Made by a program: the position numbers and the translations under genes. This document shows, piece by piece, positions 49,652 to 62,888 of a stretch of 64,000 nucleotides of DNA. Each line of letters begins with the position of its first letter. Position 1 is the stretch's first letter. The stretch is taken from the NCBI GenBank assembly GCA_949752795.1, contig OX457062.1:88959777-89023776 (forward strand). The letters are read 5' to 3'. The notes under the pieces are model-generated. The model made no database searches and had not been told where the DNA came from. It saw nothing but the letters and a program-made list of their open reading frames with translations. The DNA comes from Hyperoodon ampullatus. Lineage: Eukaryota; Chordata; Mammalia; Artiodactyla; Ziphiidae.

Positions 49652-51644
49652 TGAGGGCCCCTCTGACTTCTGGTGATGAATTATGAGTAAACCCTCAATT
49701 CGGCGGTCAGTCCTAAACTTAACACAGTGTTCCCCTGGAGGGTCCATTCCAAAGTCAAACATGATTCACATAAGGTCAGTTTTCCAGAAGGAAAGTGTTC
49801 CTTTTCCTTGGTCCAACATGTATTCCCCACTTAAGTCACAACCTTGTGCTTCCCTCCTTCCAACCATAAAGGGAGCCAAGTAGATTGAAAACGCGAAGAA
49901 GCCCGGTTGGGTTTAGGGGTCACCATGTGATGGGGAGAAAAGAAAACAAGTGTTCAAAATAAATTCCAAGCCTCGTTCAGCCCACCACCCAGGCTGGTAT
50001 TCAGCAAAGATGCACTGGTGGGCTCGCATGGCTGCTGAGGGCTGGCGTCTGTGCTGCCTGGTTGGTGCCCACGCCCCATCACCTGTTAGCTATTGTAACT
50101 GTCAACCCTTAAGCCCACACAGACGTTTTTCCAATCCATCCTCTCCCCTGGAAGAAAAAAGAATGAAATCATCCTCCTGGTCACTCACCCATCAGCCATT
50201 ATTATTCTCCCCTGAGGAGGGTAGGCATGTGGCTGTTTGCTAACTTGGCATAAACTGTAACATGCAGAACGAGGAATGTGGGTATCCCTGTGGTTGGGGA
50301 ATGTCTGGGGGTGGAGAAGGAGAGAAAAATATGTGTTCAGCTGAGAAGCAGTTTTGCCTCTCTCATGGTGTTCAGCTGCAGGAAAATAAAAATCGAAGTG
50401 CACTCAGGAACATGATGGTTGGGAAGTTAATATTTTAAAATGTGACTTATGTCTTGCCAAAAATGTGTATTGAAATATTATAGCAATGGTCAATAGCATC
50501 ACAGGGTTTGAGTGCTGCAGCCCAGCTGAGCATGGATAAAATACACAATCACATCTCCAAAATATATTGTGCTGCCATAAAATTTAAGTATTGTGGGAAC
50601 CAGCCAATTTCAGGGACTCTGAACCCCCTTACCACAGAGGAACTGGGGGAATAATACGATCTTCCCAAACCGAGTCCTTCACGCTCCACGAGGCTCTGAG
50701 CTGGCCCAGCACTGCTGCTGGTTAAGGAAGCTCTCTGGGTTCCCGGTCAATGGTTTTCAGCTTCCATCAGGGACTGGGGTCTTGTTGGGTCGGTGAAGAG
50801 GAAGCCCCAGGTCACCACGGATGGTTCATAGAGCGGTCACCGCTGCATGGATAACTGACCCTCTGGCATCCACTTCCATGAATGGCTTTCTGGGATCCAG
50901 CATTGGGTCCTGCTAAGTGCTGGAGGGCAATGGGATCTGATGAACTTGACTCCTCTCCAACTTGACTCCATTGATAGAAAGAAGGTCAGCCCTCTCCTTG
51001 CAGAGCCAATAAACTCAAACTCTTGGTAACGTGTTTTCTCTGTATTTGATCACTTGTCCCAAAATAGCATCACGACGATAATGACAAATATATGCTCAAT
51101 AAACACTGTTTGCTTGCCTGATAAGAAAGTGAGTATAATAGATCTCAATTCCATTCAGGAAGTATTTGCCGAGCACCTAACACTGTGGGGGAACTGGGGC
51201 CCGTGTTATGGGGTTTCAGCCGGCTACAGCTCTGCCCTCTTCTATTGTAAATGTGTAGCCCCATCCAGTCTACCAGAAATGATGCCTTAACTGAAGACCT
51301 TACTATCTTTCTGGTCACCAAAGCTGGAAAAAACCAGTCGAAGGAAGTGATTTATAAATACACTCCCTCATACTGATGGAACATTTTTCTTCTAAGAAGC
51401 TGAAATATTTCTCAGACATTATCTCATAAATCTACAATCATCCACGGGTAGAAAAAGAAGGCTTTTCCCCTTTATTTAGCAGGTAAATAAAATCACAGCT
51501 GAGAAAGAAATGGATTCAAACAAATACCCAATCCCAATGCATGGGACCCTGGCTCCTAACCCCAAAAGCCCTTATACCCTGTCTGCTCTCCCTCCTCAAA
51601 ACAGGGACCTCTTTGGCTACCCTACGTCACTGTTATGTTCATTT

Positions 51645-51870
51645 AAACTAGCATTTATAGACTACTTACTGAATGCCAGGTACTTTACATAGATTATCCT
51701 ATCTGATCTTCACCATAACTCTGTGAGGTACTAGCATTGTCCCCACTTTACTGACAAGGAAATGGAAAGGCAAAGAAGTTAAAGTAACTTACCCAAGACA
51801 ACAGAGCTAGGCAGTGAAAGAGCTGACATTGGAATCCAGGCAATTTGTCTGTAGAACCCAGACTCCCAAT
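51645..51870 (-). repeat. MIR SINE, antisense
   Basis: Reverse-MIR: tactgaatgccaggtacttt, ccataactctgtgaggtact, agtaacttacccaagacaac, then ggaatccaggcaatttgtct. Confidence 0.75.
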
Positions 51871-52639
51871 AACTTTGCCTCCCCTGGGAGTAGCAAGAGA
51901 GAGTATTGATGCTGTGGAAGGAGCTAGAACTTCCTCAGAATCTGTGCTTCTGGGCCTGTGCTTTGCAAAGATGCTGCCAGTCCTTGGGATAGCATCACGG
52001 CTCACTGCCTAATTATGCAAATACAAACAAACCCATCACTGATGTTTTCAGCAGCTTATGGGAGCGGAAGCCTGCTGCTGATGGCTTGCAAGTCAACAAA
52101 AACACAAGCTCCGGCCAAGATGCCTGCAGGAGACCAGGGACTAATCACAGGACAGTGGGATCCAGAGGTTGGGCCGGAGGGGCTAGGGGCAGTGAGCCAG
52201 CTACATTGAGGGCAGCAGCAGCAGGGTGAGAGCTGGACTAGCACCCACTTCCAGCCCCTCACCCGGCCCCAGGGAGAGCCAACTTAACTTACCCGGGCTC
52301 CTTCCCAAAGCCCAGCAGAGGGCAGGAAGGGAGGGCAGGGGGGCGGCCGGGCTCTTGGGGGTACAGCTGATGGCCTTGTAGCATCTCCAGCCAGGCCTGA
52401 ACAGCTGTGGAGGGCAGGACCACTTGATGTCATGATGGGGACAATGCTAGTCGTGAAAACGTGAGCCTGAAAGGCTCAGCCACACAGGATGCACCCCAAA
52501 AGCATACTGGGGAGTCTGGTGGAGGATCACAGCTACCGCCACTGACCAGAAATGGGTGCTGCTTAACAGCCCACCCCCAGGGAGCCCTGCCCCACCTCTG
52601 GAAGACCCTTAGGTTATGGGGGGTAAAAGGGGCCTAAGA

Positions 52640-52905
52640 GCACCAACACTTCATCCAGGGTAGAAATCTCCTCTGCAGTATTCCTGACAGGTGATCATCC
52701 CATGTATGCTTGAATACAGCCAGCGACGGGGACCTCACTACCACCTCTGGCAGCCCAGATCTTTGTTGGACACCAGTAAATTGTTAACAATATTCTAAAG
52801 TATTTCCCCATGTTCATTCTGACCCTTGGTCCTAAAGCCGTCCTTGGGAGCTACATGAACACATCTAACCCCCACTAAGAGACTTGGAAATATTTGAAGA
52901 GAGCT
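52640..52905. repeat. Ancient CR1/L3-type LINE fragment
   Basis: Contains tgacaggtgatcatcccatg, cagcgacggggacctcacta, ccacctctggcagcccagat and a tail with gaaatatttgaagagagcta, in the order of the old CR1/L3-like repeat. Orientation relative to the family was not determined. Confidence 0.5.
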
Positions 52906-52973
52906 ATGGCACGTCCCTCTGTCTCTGCTTCTGTCTCTTAAGCACTAGTCTTCTCTTTAAAAGGCCAAATGTG

Positions 52974-53173
52974 GGCTTCCCTGGTGGCGCAGTGGTTGAG
53001 AGTCCGCCTGCCGATGCAGGGGACACGGGTTCGTGCCCCGGTCCGGGAAGATCCCACGTGCCGCGGAGCGGCTGGGCCCGTGAGCCATGGCCGCTGAGCC
53101 TGCGCGTCCGGAGCCTGTGCTCCGCAACGGGAGAGGCCACAACAGTGAGAGGCCCGTGTACCTCAAAAAAAAA
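52974..53173 (+). mobile_element. Young CHR SINE, sense, in the Ig1 intron
   Basis: Full-length, close to consensus, ending gaggcccgtgtacctc plus an A-run. Exact 15-bp target-site duplication aaaaggccaaatgtg at 52959-52973 and 53174-53188. It lies 1.1 kb before the exon at 54301. Confidence 0.95.
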
Positions 53174-53948
53174 AAAAGGCCAAATGTGTCCAATTCTCTC
53201 CTCCTATGGCACGTTTCTGAGAACTCACTCTGCCCTAGCGAAGGCCCTTCAGAAAGAGGAGCAGCCGGGGCTGCTCGAGGGTGGATGGGCCTCTGAGGGG
53301 AGGAAAGACCCTGTAAGGCACTGGTGGGGGGAAAGCAGAGCTCTGGGAAGAGGACTGATGGAAAACAGGTCCTGTGGGGGAAACTAAGGAGGTCTAGGGT
53401 CCAAGACCCGAGAGAGAGAGGCTCTGCCCGTCCTGGCAGCCACGACTCATGTTGGCATTTATATTCAACCCACAGAGCATCAGGAAAGCTGCTTAATGAT
53501 TTATCATTCTCAAGCTTTTATTTATCTGTTGTTCATTGCCCATGGTGTAAGAGGCCCCAAATTTTTAAGTATCCCGAGTGCCTCCTAAGTGTTTAATCAG
53601 GCCCTGGGGTTCAGGGGGTCATAGTAGGAATGACCAGAAAAGAGCCACTTACAGTTCCAAGTGACCAGAGGTTCCTGGGAACTGGTGGGTGGGCCTCAGT
53701 TTCTACTTCCTGTCCATCCTGAAACTAAAGTTTTCCCCAGAGTGACTCCTGATCCTTTTCCAAGTTTTTTTTTTTTTTTCCTTCTTCTCTCTCCTTCTGA
53801 CTCTGTCTTCTCAGTTCGTACATCTCAGCCTGGGTCTCTCTGTCTCTCTGTGTGTCTCCTTATTAGGATGCATGTCTGCTTTACAAACCACAGTGCCGAG
53901 CGCGCTGCTTTCCAGGGTGACAGCCCCGCTGTGTCTGTCCACATTTAG

Positions 53949-54677
<729 letters not shown>

Positions 54678-55309
54678 TGACTTTGCCCAACCCCAGTGTG
54701 TTTGACTGCCACTTAGGGAGTTAAAAAGGGCTCCTGGGTGCTTATTTATTGAATCAGGAAGCATGTTCTGTACACGTGATCCATGTGAGGTCCTGTGCTC
54801 GGTGACGGAGATCCAGAGAAGAAGGGGACACATCCTCGAGTCCCTTCTTTCTGAACTGCCCTCCCCTGGTGCTGACAAAGCCCCATCTAAAACCCTCTCC
54901 TGTCAGACTCAGCATGGAGCTCAGTTCACTCCATGACTTCAGCATCCATAGCGACCACCCCGACCCTGCTCCTTCCCACCTTTGCTGCTCCCTGGGAATC
55001 CCGGCTCTCAGGTGGAGGACCGGGCTGCCCACGTCATCCCCAGGAAAAGTCATTTCAGGTTCTTATGCTAAATCACACCTTTACCCCTTGGTCGTTCTCC
55101 ATCTTGGCTTCCCAGGAGCCCAGCTTCCCTGGGACATCCTCCTGAAGAGGTCCCCACTCCTTGACTCGGGCACACCCACCTGAGACCAGGGGATGGGCTC
55201 ATCTACCTTTCCAGCTGCCTCATCCCAGTTTAGAGCTCAGCCCCTGTCAACTGCCTCCTCCGGCCAGATGTTAGCCAGGGGCCAGGCCTTCTGGGAACCA
55301 CGCCGGCCC

Positions 55310-55460
55310 ATAAGTAATAATAGCTCACGTTTGCATAGCACTGCACAGCAGCCCTCTCAGCACCTCCCCTTATGTTACCGCGCCTGTTCCAACGCCGGCC
55401 TGCGGGACGGGGATTGTGAACCCCGGATGAGGGTCTGAGGCTCAGAGAAGCAAAGGGCAC
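55310..55460 (-). repeat. MIR-like SINE, antisense, containing a duplicated block
   Basis: Reverse-MIR features: acgtttgcatagcactgcac, gcagccctctcagcacctcc, then ggctcagagaagcaaagggc. 55371-55457 recurs at 56406-56491 (separate entry). Confidence 0.55.
55371..55457. repeat. Local duplication, copy 1
   Basis: An 87-bp block aligning almost end to end with 56406-56491: shared tatgttacc, cgcctgttcc, gccggcctg, ggggat, and identical gagggtctgaggctcagaga + agcaaaggg. About a dozen differences. Confidence 0.85.
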
Positions 55461-56254
55461 GCATGGGGGATGGCACACAGGCAGCCAGAAGAGGAAAGTC
55501 CCTCCTACCCCCACCTCCTGCAGCTGTTGTGAAGTTTGACAACAGGGTCAGCAGCTGGGGTGCTGCCTCCTTGCTGCTGGCTGCTCAGAGATGAAATATT
55601 TACGAGGGTGTCAGGTTCTTCAGATCTACACAGCCAGCACACACGGGGTAGACTGTCTCAAGCACAGCAGCAGACTGACCCCGGAGGACCACTTACCCAG
55701 CTCGGAGCTTGGCGTCTTGAGACGGGAAGGAGGAAGTGGGGGCCAACCTCAGAAACCCCCTTCCACCTCTCAGGTTCCCCCAACCTGCGATGGAAGGAAT
55801 GAGAAAAATAAACCTGCTCTGGAGGGTCAGTAAGCTGGGAATGACCAGGAAGTGCGCCTCCTGTGTTAGAGGGAGAGGCTGCCACCTTCATCTCTCCTGA
55901 GATGTGGCTAAAATGGGACCCCGTCTGTAATCGCTGCGGGGATTGAGGGAGGAGAGAGGAGGGTTCAGTGCCTAATATATTTTCTGATCTTTAAGGATTG
56001 CAAAAGGCCATATAGATTTGCTAAGTGGAATTGTAGGATCTTCATCTCCAGAGGTTATTTAGCACCACCCCTTCCCTTGTACCCCTTCTAGAGGGTCCCA
56101 GAGATGCTAAAATGAGAGGAACCTGAGCAGGGCCCACTCCTGACTTCACGCAGGACGGAAAACAGACGGAGACTCCTCTGGTTCTTAAGTTCACATCCTG
56201 GTATCAGAGCTTCAACCTGGTCATACCCAGCCAGTCACAGCCTCCCTTCCTCTC

Positions 56255-56405
56255 TACTCTCTCAGTTAGGTGACAAAGTCCACATTATCCCAAATGTTTT
56301 ACAGATAAGGAAGTTGAGGCTCAGAGAGGCAAAGGCTCTCATGGGAGGTCACACAGCTGAATTAGCCCTCAAAATAGACCCCAGATTTTCCAAGTGCAAA
56401 CCACA
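56255..56405 (-). repeat. MIR SINE, antisense
   Basis: Contains ttacagataaggaagttgag, gctcagagaggcaaaggctc and gggaggtcacacagctgaat, the reverse-MIR core. Confidence 0.6.
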
Positions 56406-56491
56406 TATGTTACCTCGCCTGTTCCGATGCCGGCCTGTGGGATGGGGATCGTGGCCCCACATGAGGGTCTGAGGCTCAGAGAAGCAAAGGG
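56406..56491. repeat. Local duplication, copy 2
   Basis: An 86-bp copy of 55371-55457, 1,035 bp downstream and in the same orientation, directly abutting the MIR that ends near 56405. Confidence 0.85.
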
Positions 56492-57784
56492 TGCTCTCTG
56501 CCCAGTCTCCGCATCCCTAAATGCCCTGAGGATTGCCTTTGTCTGGCTGGTTAAGAGCCAGGCTTCTGAGAGCAGGGCCTCTGGATCTGATCTGAACAGA
56601 CTTAATTTTGTCTTGGGTCACATCTAAAAGGCGTTCACTCCCCCGTCTCCCTCTCCAGAGGCCTGACCTGGCACTGGCTTCTGGCAGTTTGGGGTGGGAA
56701 ATGTTTCACAAGTCTGGAGATCAGTTGAAGAGAGGGAAGGCAGAGTTTCCAGGAGACCCTAGTAGGATGGCCTGGGTGGAATTCCTGAGGCCAGAAAGGG
56801 AGACTGAGCTGGCATTTGTCCATCAGCCTTTCATAAGGACGCCACAAAAACCACTCCTCAAGCTTCCCCAGGCTCTGCTACATTCCCCCCTGACTCCTCA
56901 AGGCTACCCTAAGTCCTTACCCTTGAGTGGTCCTGTGGGTCCCAGCCCTGGCCTGGCCCTGCGGGACTCTAGCTGAGTTTCTCCATGGTATACAGCCCCA
57001 CCTACTGCCCTGGAGGGAGGCCCTAGAGGCAGAAGCTGACCCAGCCTTCTGGAAAGGGAGCCTGGTCTATTCATGGTGGTGGATAGACAGGGCTTCTCCT
57101 GTCCCAGCAGAGAGAGGGCTGTTTCTACCCTGGGCAGCCAGCTTCCCAACCAAGATCCCATCTGCTTTGCCATGACATCTCAGCCTGGAAAAATGTCCCA
57201 GCCAGATCCCCAAGGGGGGCGCTGCTTTCCCTATGTTCCAGGAATGAGAGAGCTTTCCTAATTTAGTCCATATTTGCCGGAGATAGATTTTTAATTAAAT
57301 AAAGTAAGAGCCTGATTAGAACCTGCAGAAGTTGTAAGAGCAGAATCGGAGGGTATTCCAGCAAAATTGCAAAGCAAACACTTTGGCTGGAACAGAGGGA
57401 GACCCCCAGGGGTCTTCCATCAAAGCACCGAGTGAGACGGGCAAATACGAGAGATTATATAGCCAACAGATGCGCACTGTTAAAATATGCAACTGCCGGC
57501 AGCCTGCTTAGAGAAGTCAGAGGGCCAGCTCAGAGTCTGCCATGCTCCAGGGAGGGCATGGGGACCCGGGCCCGGCAGCCAAGCCTAGAGTCACAGACAC
57601 ATCAATAAGCCGTGTGTTCCCAGCTCTCAGACACAAGCAGGCAAGGAGCAACTGTGAGCTGAGCATTTGCTACCTCAGGGAGACAGAGGGAAGGAGCCAG
57701 GGGACAGAGAGGAAAGGGGGGAGGGGCAGATCCTGTGAAGCTGAGCGTGGTGAGGACTGGGTGCCCTTCCACCCCACAGAACAC

Positions 57785-57960
57785 CTCTGGAATCATGGTG
57801 TCAGGGGCAGAGCCACAGGCTTGGAGGCAACAGTCATGGTCCTGCCGTTATCCAGCTGTGTGATCTGGTTACTCAGCTTCTCTGGGTCTCAGTGTCCTCA
57901 CCTGTAAAATAAAGGTGGTGATAAATAAGATGACCCATTACTATGAAAAACCATCCAGCT
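57785..57960 (+). repeat. MIR SINE
   Basis: Has atccagctgtgtgatctggt, ttctctgggtctcagtgtcc and cacctgtaaaataaaggtgg. Confidence 0.7.
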
Positions 57961-58259
57961 CCCAGAAGGCAACGACTTCTGCAGTAAGGAGCCCAACTTG
58001 CTCTACCAGCTATTTTAGGAAAATCCCCCACTGGAACCCGAATTCATGTGGTGCCTGAGTCACAGACAGTAACTGATGTGGGTATTTTAGGCAACATCCC
58101 GCTTTGAGGCTATAGAAAGGAACTTTCAAAGTCCTGCCCAGAGCTGGGATTCTGGCTGTACACCTTAGCCCCAGAGCCCGCCTCCACATCCAGCTTCCAT
58201 GCACCCCCAGCCAGCTCCGCCGGGATGCTTCTCAGGACCCCCAGCACGTGTGCAGAGCT

Positions 58260-58520
58260 GTGGTGCACGGGGAAGAGGCTGCGCCGAGAACCAGAATACC
58301 TGCCTGCCGCTTACTCACTGTGTGACCTTGGGCAAGGTCCTCAGAGCTCCCTTTGGGCCTCTGGTTCAACTCTATAACTAGCACTTAGTACAGAGTAGAT
58401 ACTCAGTAACGTTGGGGGTTTTTAAGGAATGAATGAATGAACGAATGAGTGATTGAATGAATGGATGGAGTTTCTGGTTCTTCATCTACAAAATGGGGAT
58501 AATAAAAATACCAATCTCTG
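58260..58520 (+). repeat. MIR SINE with internal GAAT repeat
   Basis: Contains ctcactgtgtgaccttgggc then gatactcagtaacg (MIR end), and atctacaaaatggggataat further on. An imperfect GAAT tract at about 58427-58468 lies between. Possibly two adjoining MIR pieces. Confidence 0.6.
58427..58468. repeat. Imperfect (GAAT)n tract
   Basis: gaatgaatgaatgaacgaat followed by variants for about 40 bp. Confidence 0.9.
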
Positions 58521-58754
58521 AGAATTGTTGCAAGCATGAAACTAACACACATGCCACTAAGTGGCATGCACTTTCAAGTTACACACCCATGCACACTGCT
58601 GCTTCTCCCACCTGCTGGAACCCCGAGTTGAAAAATACCAAAACGGTTCCAGGGCCAGAGCTGTAAGGGTGATATTGCATGATGTGATCCTTCTAACTTC
58701 CTGAAAATCCGGAAGGCAGGGATTTGGGAGACCCAGAGCAGAAAGACATGAGCA

Positions 58755-58990
58755 CCAAAGATTTGATCGACACATATTATGCGCCAGGCACTGGAGATTC
58801 ATTAGTAAATGAGAGAGAAAAGCACCCCTGCCCCGGTGGAGTTCGTGTTCTAGCAGAGAAAGAGACAGTTGATACATAATAAACATTAAGCAAGTACATT
58901 GTGTAGCTGTGTAGGATATCAGATGGTAACAAGTGCTATGAAAATGAGAAAGCAGAGCGGAGTAAGGGGGATTGGAAGTGAGGCGGGGAA
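58755..58990 (-). repeat. L2 LINE fragment, antisense
   Basis: Reads tattatgcgccaggcactgg, acccctgccccggtggagtt, cgtgttctagcagagaaaga and aacaagtgctatgaaaatga. Confidence 0.65.
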
Positions 58991-59124
58991 GGATAGTGGA
59001 TGTCAGGTTAATTATGAAAAAGGGGATTTTCCCAGTATTCCTATCTATTTCCCTCTTCTTCCTGGTCTGTTCTAATATTAACTCAGCTGTCTTGTGGCTC
59101 CCATTAGAAATAAAGCTTCTTACA

Positions 59125-59690
59125 ACTTAAGTGTTCATCGACAGATGAATGGATAAAGAAGATGTGGCACATATATACAATGGAATATTACTCAGCCATA
59201 AAAAGAAATGAAATTGGGTTATTTGTAGTGAGGTGGATGGACCTAGAGACTGTCATACAGAGTGAAGTAAGTCAGAAAGAGAAAAACAAATACCATATGC
59301 TAACACATATATATGGAATCTAAAAAAAAAAAATAGTTCTGAAGAACCTAGAGGCAGGACAGGAATAAAGATGCAGACATAGAGAATGGACTTGAGGACA
59401 TGGCGGGGGTGGGAAGGGTAAGCTGGGATGAAGTGAGAGAGTGGCATGGACATATACACTACCAAATGTAAAATAGATAGCTAGTGGGAAGCAGCCGCAT
59501 AGCACAGGGAGATCAGCTCGGTGCTTTGTGACCACCTAGAGGGGTGGGATAGGGAGGGTGGGAGGGAGACACAAGAGGGAGGAGATATGGGGATATATGT
59601 ATACGTATAGCTGATTAACTTTGTTATAAAGCAGAAACTAACACACCATTGTAAAGCAATTATACTCCAATAAAGATGTTAAAAAAAAAA
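59125..59690 (+). mobile_element. 5'-truncated L1 LINE 3' end
   Basis: From acttaagtgttcatcgacag through ggaatattactcagccataa, the 3' UTR (agcacagggagatcagctcg) and cattgtaaagcaattatact to an A-rich tail. Possible weak target duplication (aaagcttctta / aaagcttccta). Sense to the gene. Its 3' UTR is a different subfamily from the copies at 25843 and 33925. Confidence 0.9.
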
Positions 59691-60184
59691 GAAAGAAAGA
59701 AAGCTTCCTAAATCAACATGAATTATTTAACTCTGATGGAGAGTAAGTCAGTTTAAATGAAGAAGGCATCTTTAAAATGACGTCAAACCCCAAATACTTT
59801 GGGGCAAATGAATAAGGTCCAAATGTGTCTTCCCTTTGTGCATTTTTCAAAGCCACAAGCGCTGTCTGCAACTCTTTCAGCAGGGGAGCTGCAGGGCAAG
59901 GTCTCTAAGTCCACACTGCTGGCAGCATCCCCCAATTCCCAATCCCCTAACCTTCTGGGTAGATGGGTCCAGAGAGAGACGGTGCATAACTCAGGTCCTA
60001 CAGCAAGGGAAGGCAGAGCTGAAACAAAGCCCAAGAGCACTGGCTTCTAAAATCATTCTTCCAGAAGTTGGTGGTGAGAAAGCCACCCGGTCACACTTTC
60101 AGTAGGGGGGAGTCTGAGTGGCTCTTCACGGGTGAGGAAGCATCTCCACAGAACAAAGCCCAAGCTCCCTCCGTGGCACGCAGG

Positions 60185-60590
60185 CCCTCTGAGGCCTCCC
60201 CTCGGCTTGCTGTCCAGCCCCTGCTCCAGGATAATGACAAGCTCACAGCGGTCTCCACTCACCACACCCCTCTCCTCCACTCACATGTGCTTCTGCCTGG
60301 AGTGCACTTCCCACCTTTCTTCCCTTGGCTAACTCTTGCTCACCTAACAGGATTCATCTTAGATACCACCTCCTCCAGGAAGCCCTCCCTGAATCCCACG
60401 TGGCCCGACCATCCTGCTCTGCACTCCTTAGCCGTCCATCCCCACCTCAATCACAACGCTCGGCACATTACATTGAAAGTCACTGTTGACACGTCTGTCT
60501 CCCCCACTGAGTGTCTAAGAGGCAGTGAGCAGCCCTCACGCCAGCACAGCTCAGACACATACCAGGGGTTCAGTAAGTGTCCATCAGGTG
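60185..60590 (+). repeat. L2 LINE fragment
   Basis: In L2 order: gcttctgcctggagtgcact, ccttggctaactcttgctca, ctcctccaggaagccctccc, then gtctgtctcccccactgagt and taccaggggttcagtaagtg. Confidence 0.7.
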
Positions 60591-60689
60591 ACTGTAGTGA
60601 TAGGGGTGGGGCTGACCGGGGGATTACACAAAGAACCGTACCTGGCAGATAGTACGCCCTTGATACATGGGAGAGTTGTGTTGTGCTGT

Positions 60690-60965
60690 GCTGTGTTTAC
60701 AGAAGTAACACGGTTAAGAGCCCAGACTCTGATAGCCAGCTTGCCCGCACTTGAAACCTGTGGCATGACCTTGGACAGTTATTCAGCCACTCTGTGCCTC
60801 AGTTTCCTCGTGTGTAAAATGGGGGAATCATTGTACCTGCCCTCTTAGCAGTATAGAGATTTCATAAAATAATACATGTAAGGCATTTCTCACGACAGTG
60901 CCTGGTATGCAGCAAGGCATGCAAGTGTTGGCTGTTGCTATTATACCTCTCGCTGTTGCTGTTAC
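60690..60965 (+). repeat. MIR SINE, nearly full length
   Basis: acacggttaagagcccagac, ctgtggcatgaccttggaca, ctgtgcctcagtttcctcgt, gtgtaaaatgggggaatcat, then gacagtgcctggtatgcagc. One of the best-preserved MIRs here. Confidence 0.85.
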
Positions 60966-62604
60966 TATTATTCCTGCAACGTTAAGAGACACCAACAAGC
61001 AACTCCTCCTTCCTGGGGGATCAGGTTCTGTTTTCTAGAGAAGCTTTTCCATCCAATACAAAGGCAGAAATCCACGAATCCTGCAGGCCTCTCATAGCTC
61101 GCGTGCCTGGGAAGACAAGCAGAATCGATTTCCTTATCTCCTCATTAAGCCTGTTTTTCCTGGGGCCCAGCCTGGTCTTAGGTGCCGTGTCACATTTCTA
61201 CTGTGTACCTGTTTCCTGGCACATTCATTACCCTGCAATCACCCCCAAATTGGGGCAGCAAACAAGCCAGAGATGGGAGAGAGTAGAAAAAAAAAAACAT
61301 CTTTATCTCCCAAAGTTCCAGATGGGAGCTGTGCCTGAGCCGCTGTGCACCTCACCCCACGCACACCTGCCCCTGCCGCCGGCTCCTTCCTCTCCCTTCC
61401 TGCTCCTCTGCCCTCTCAGGGACCCAGGCCACCCCCAAGGTCCCCTGGGCCAGAAGCAGATTCCACCCCTCCCCCTCTTTTTGGCCAGTGCCCGCCCCTC
61501 TTTGATTTCTTGGTTTAACTCTGTGCCCACCTGCTCACGTAGCTTACGTGGTGGGCGTGGCTTGGGGGTCATTGAGTTAGTTACCTGGACCTGACAAATG
61601 GTCCCTCTCTTCCAAATTATATTATAAGCTCCCTGAGGGTGGGGTTCTGGTCTCTGAGGTCCACACTTGGGTTCAATGCCATATGGCCCCCGCGTGGCTG
61701 CCCATAGCCGTTGTCGATGGGGGATCGGGGGAGATGGAGGATATTCCTGGAGGTCCCTGTAGCCATTGGGTGGAGGTGCATTGACTTCGGAGCTGAGTCA
61801 CGATGGACCCTTCCTCCTGCTGTGAGCTCATACCGTCCCCACTGCACCACCGACAGTCTCCGTGTCCCTCTAATTGGCCATGTTGTGTGGAGAGGGATGG
61901 CCTCTCTGCCCGCCGCCCCATCTCCCTGTTCTTCATGTCAGCCTCAATAGGATGTCAGGAGAGGCCGCTGCTCCCTAGCCAGGGCCCATCTATCATGGTG
62001 GGAAGTGCGGGGTAGAAAGAGACTCACAGATGCTGGGCGACTCCTAAGGCTCCAGAGGGGATGGGGATCCATCTGGGATGGAGGCGAGCTCAGCACTTCC
62101 CCTCTTGGCCTGAATGTAGGTGGCAGGGGGTAGGCGGGGGCCTCTCCAAGAAGGAGGAGACCTGATGCAAGGACGAACATCCCCCACCTCACCCCACCCA
62201 CCATCGCCAAAGGCAGTTGGAAGAGACTCAGCCAACGATAGGAGAGCTAAGTGGTCCAATTAAGTGGCCTTGCGGAGGTGGCCCAGGTGCCCGACACGAC
62301 CTTGGGAAGTGCTCACCGCTCAAAGCACCCACAGGACCACCCCAGGGCCAGCCCCTCTCCTCCCTGTTCCAGCATCTCTTGCTTTCAACAGCAGCACACG
62401 GGAAGGCGGGGAGGTTTGCAGGAGCCCCGGGTCTGCTGTACGCAAGGCTCTCAGCCCCCTGCTCCTGGCCCTCCACCATTTCTAGTTCTGCTGACCCTCC
62501 CCCCAAGCCCCCCACCATCATTAAGTGACTTGGGCTGTCCAGGGCAGCCCTGCAGTCCTGAGGGTGCCTCCACCATGTCCAGGGCACCGCCACTTCTCCA
62601 GGTC

Positions 62605-62760
62605 CAAGCCGGACAAGGGCTCTGGCCTGGAAGTCAGGAAACGAGCATCATTGCCCCAGTCCTGCCACGGAGCGGCCGTGAGACCTGGGACCACACTGCT
62701 TAACCTCTCGGGACCCACTTTCCTCCTCCTTGGGAAAACCAGGAGCTGGAAAAATGGCGT
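62605..62760 (+). repeat. MIR SINE fragment
   Basis: Contains ctctggcctggaagtcagga, gtcctgccacggagcgg, then ctgcttaacctctcgggacc. Confidence 0.6.
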
Positions 62761-62815
62761 GCAAATCCACTCCACAGTTTGACTGTGCTTTTCCCTCATT
62801 CCATCATGGTTTAGG

Positions 62816-62888
62816 GATCATTGTTCCCTGAGTCCTTCTCCCTTGCTCTTATAGTGAGCAAGGGAGAAGGACTCAGGGAACAGTGATC
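62816..62888. repeat. Near-perfect inverted repeat (33-bp stem, 7-nt loop)
   Basis: Left arm 62816-62848 and right arm 62856-62888 are reverse complements at 32 of 33 positions. The one exception is 62821 T against 62883 G, a G·U pair in RNA. The loop is 62849-62855 (ttatagt). The inner 27 pairs are perfect. A transcript of either strand would fold into a long stem-loop. No known family recognised. Confidence 0.97.
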
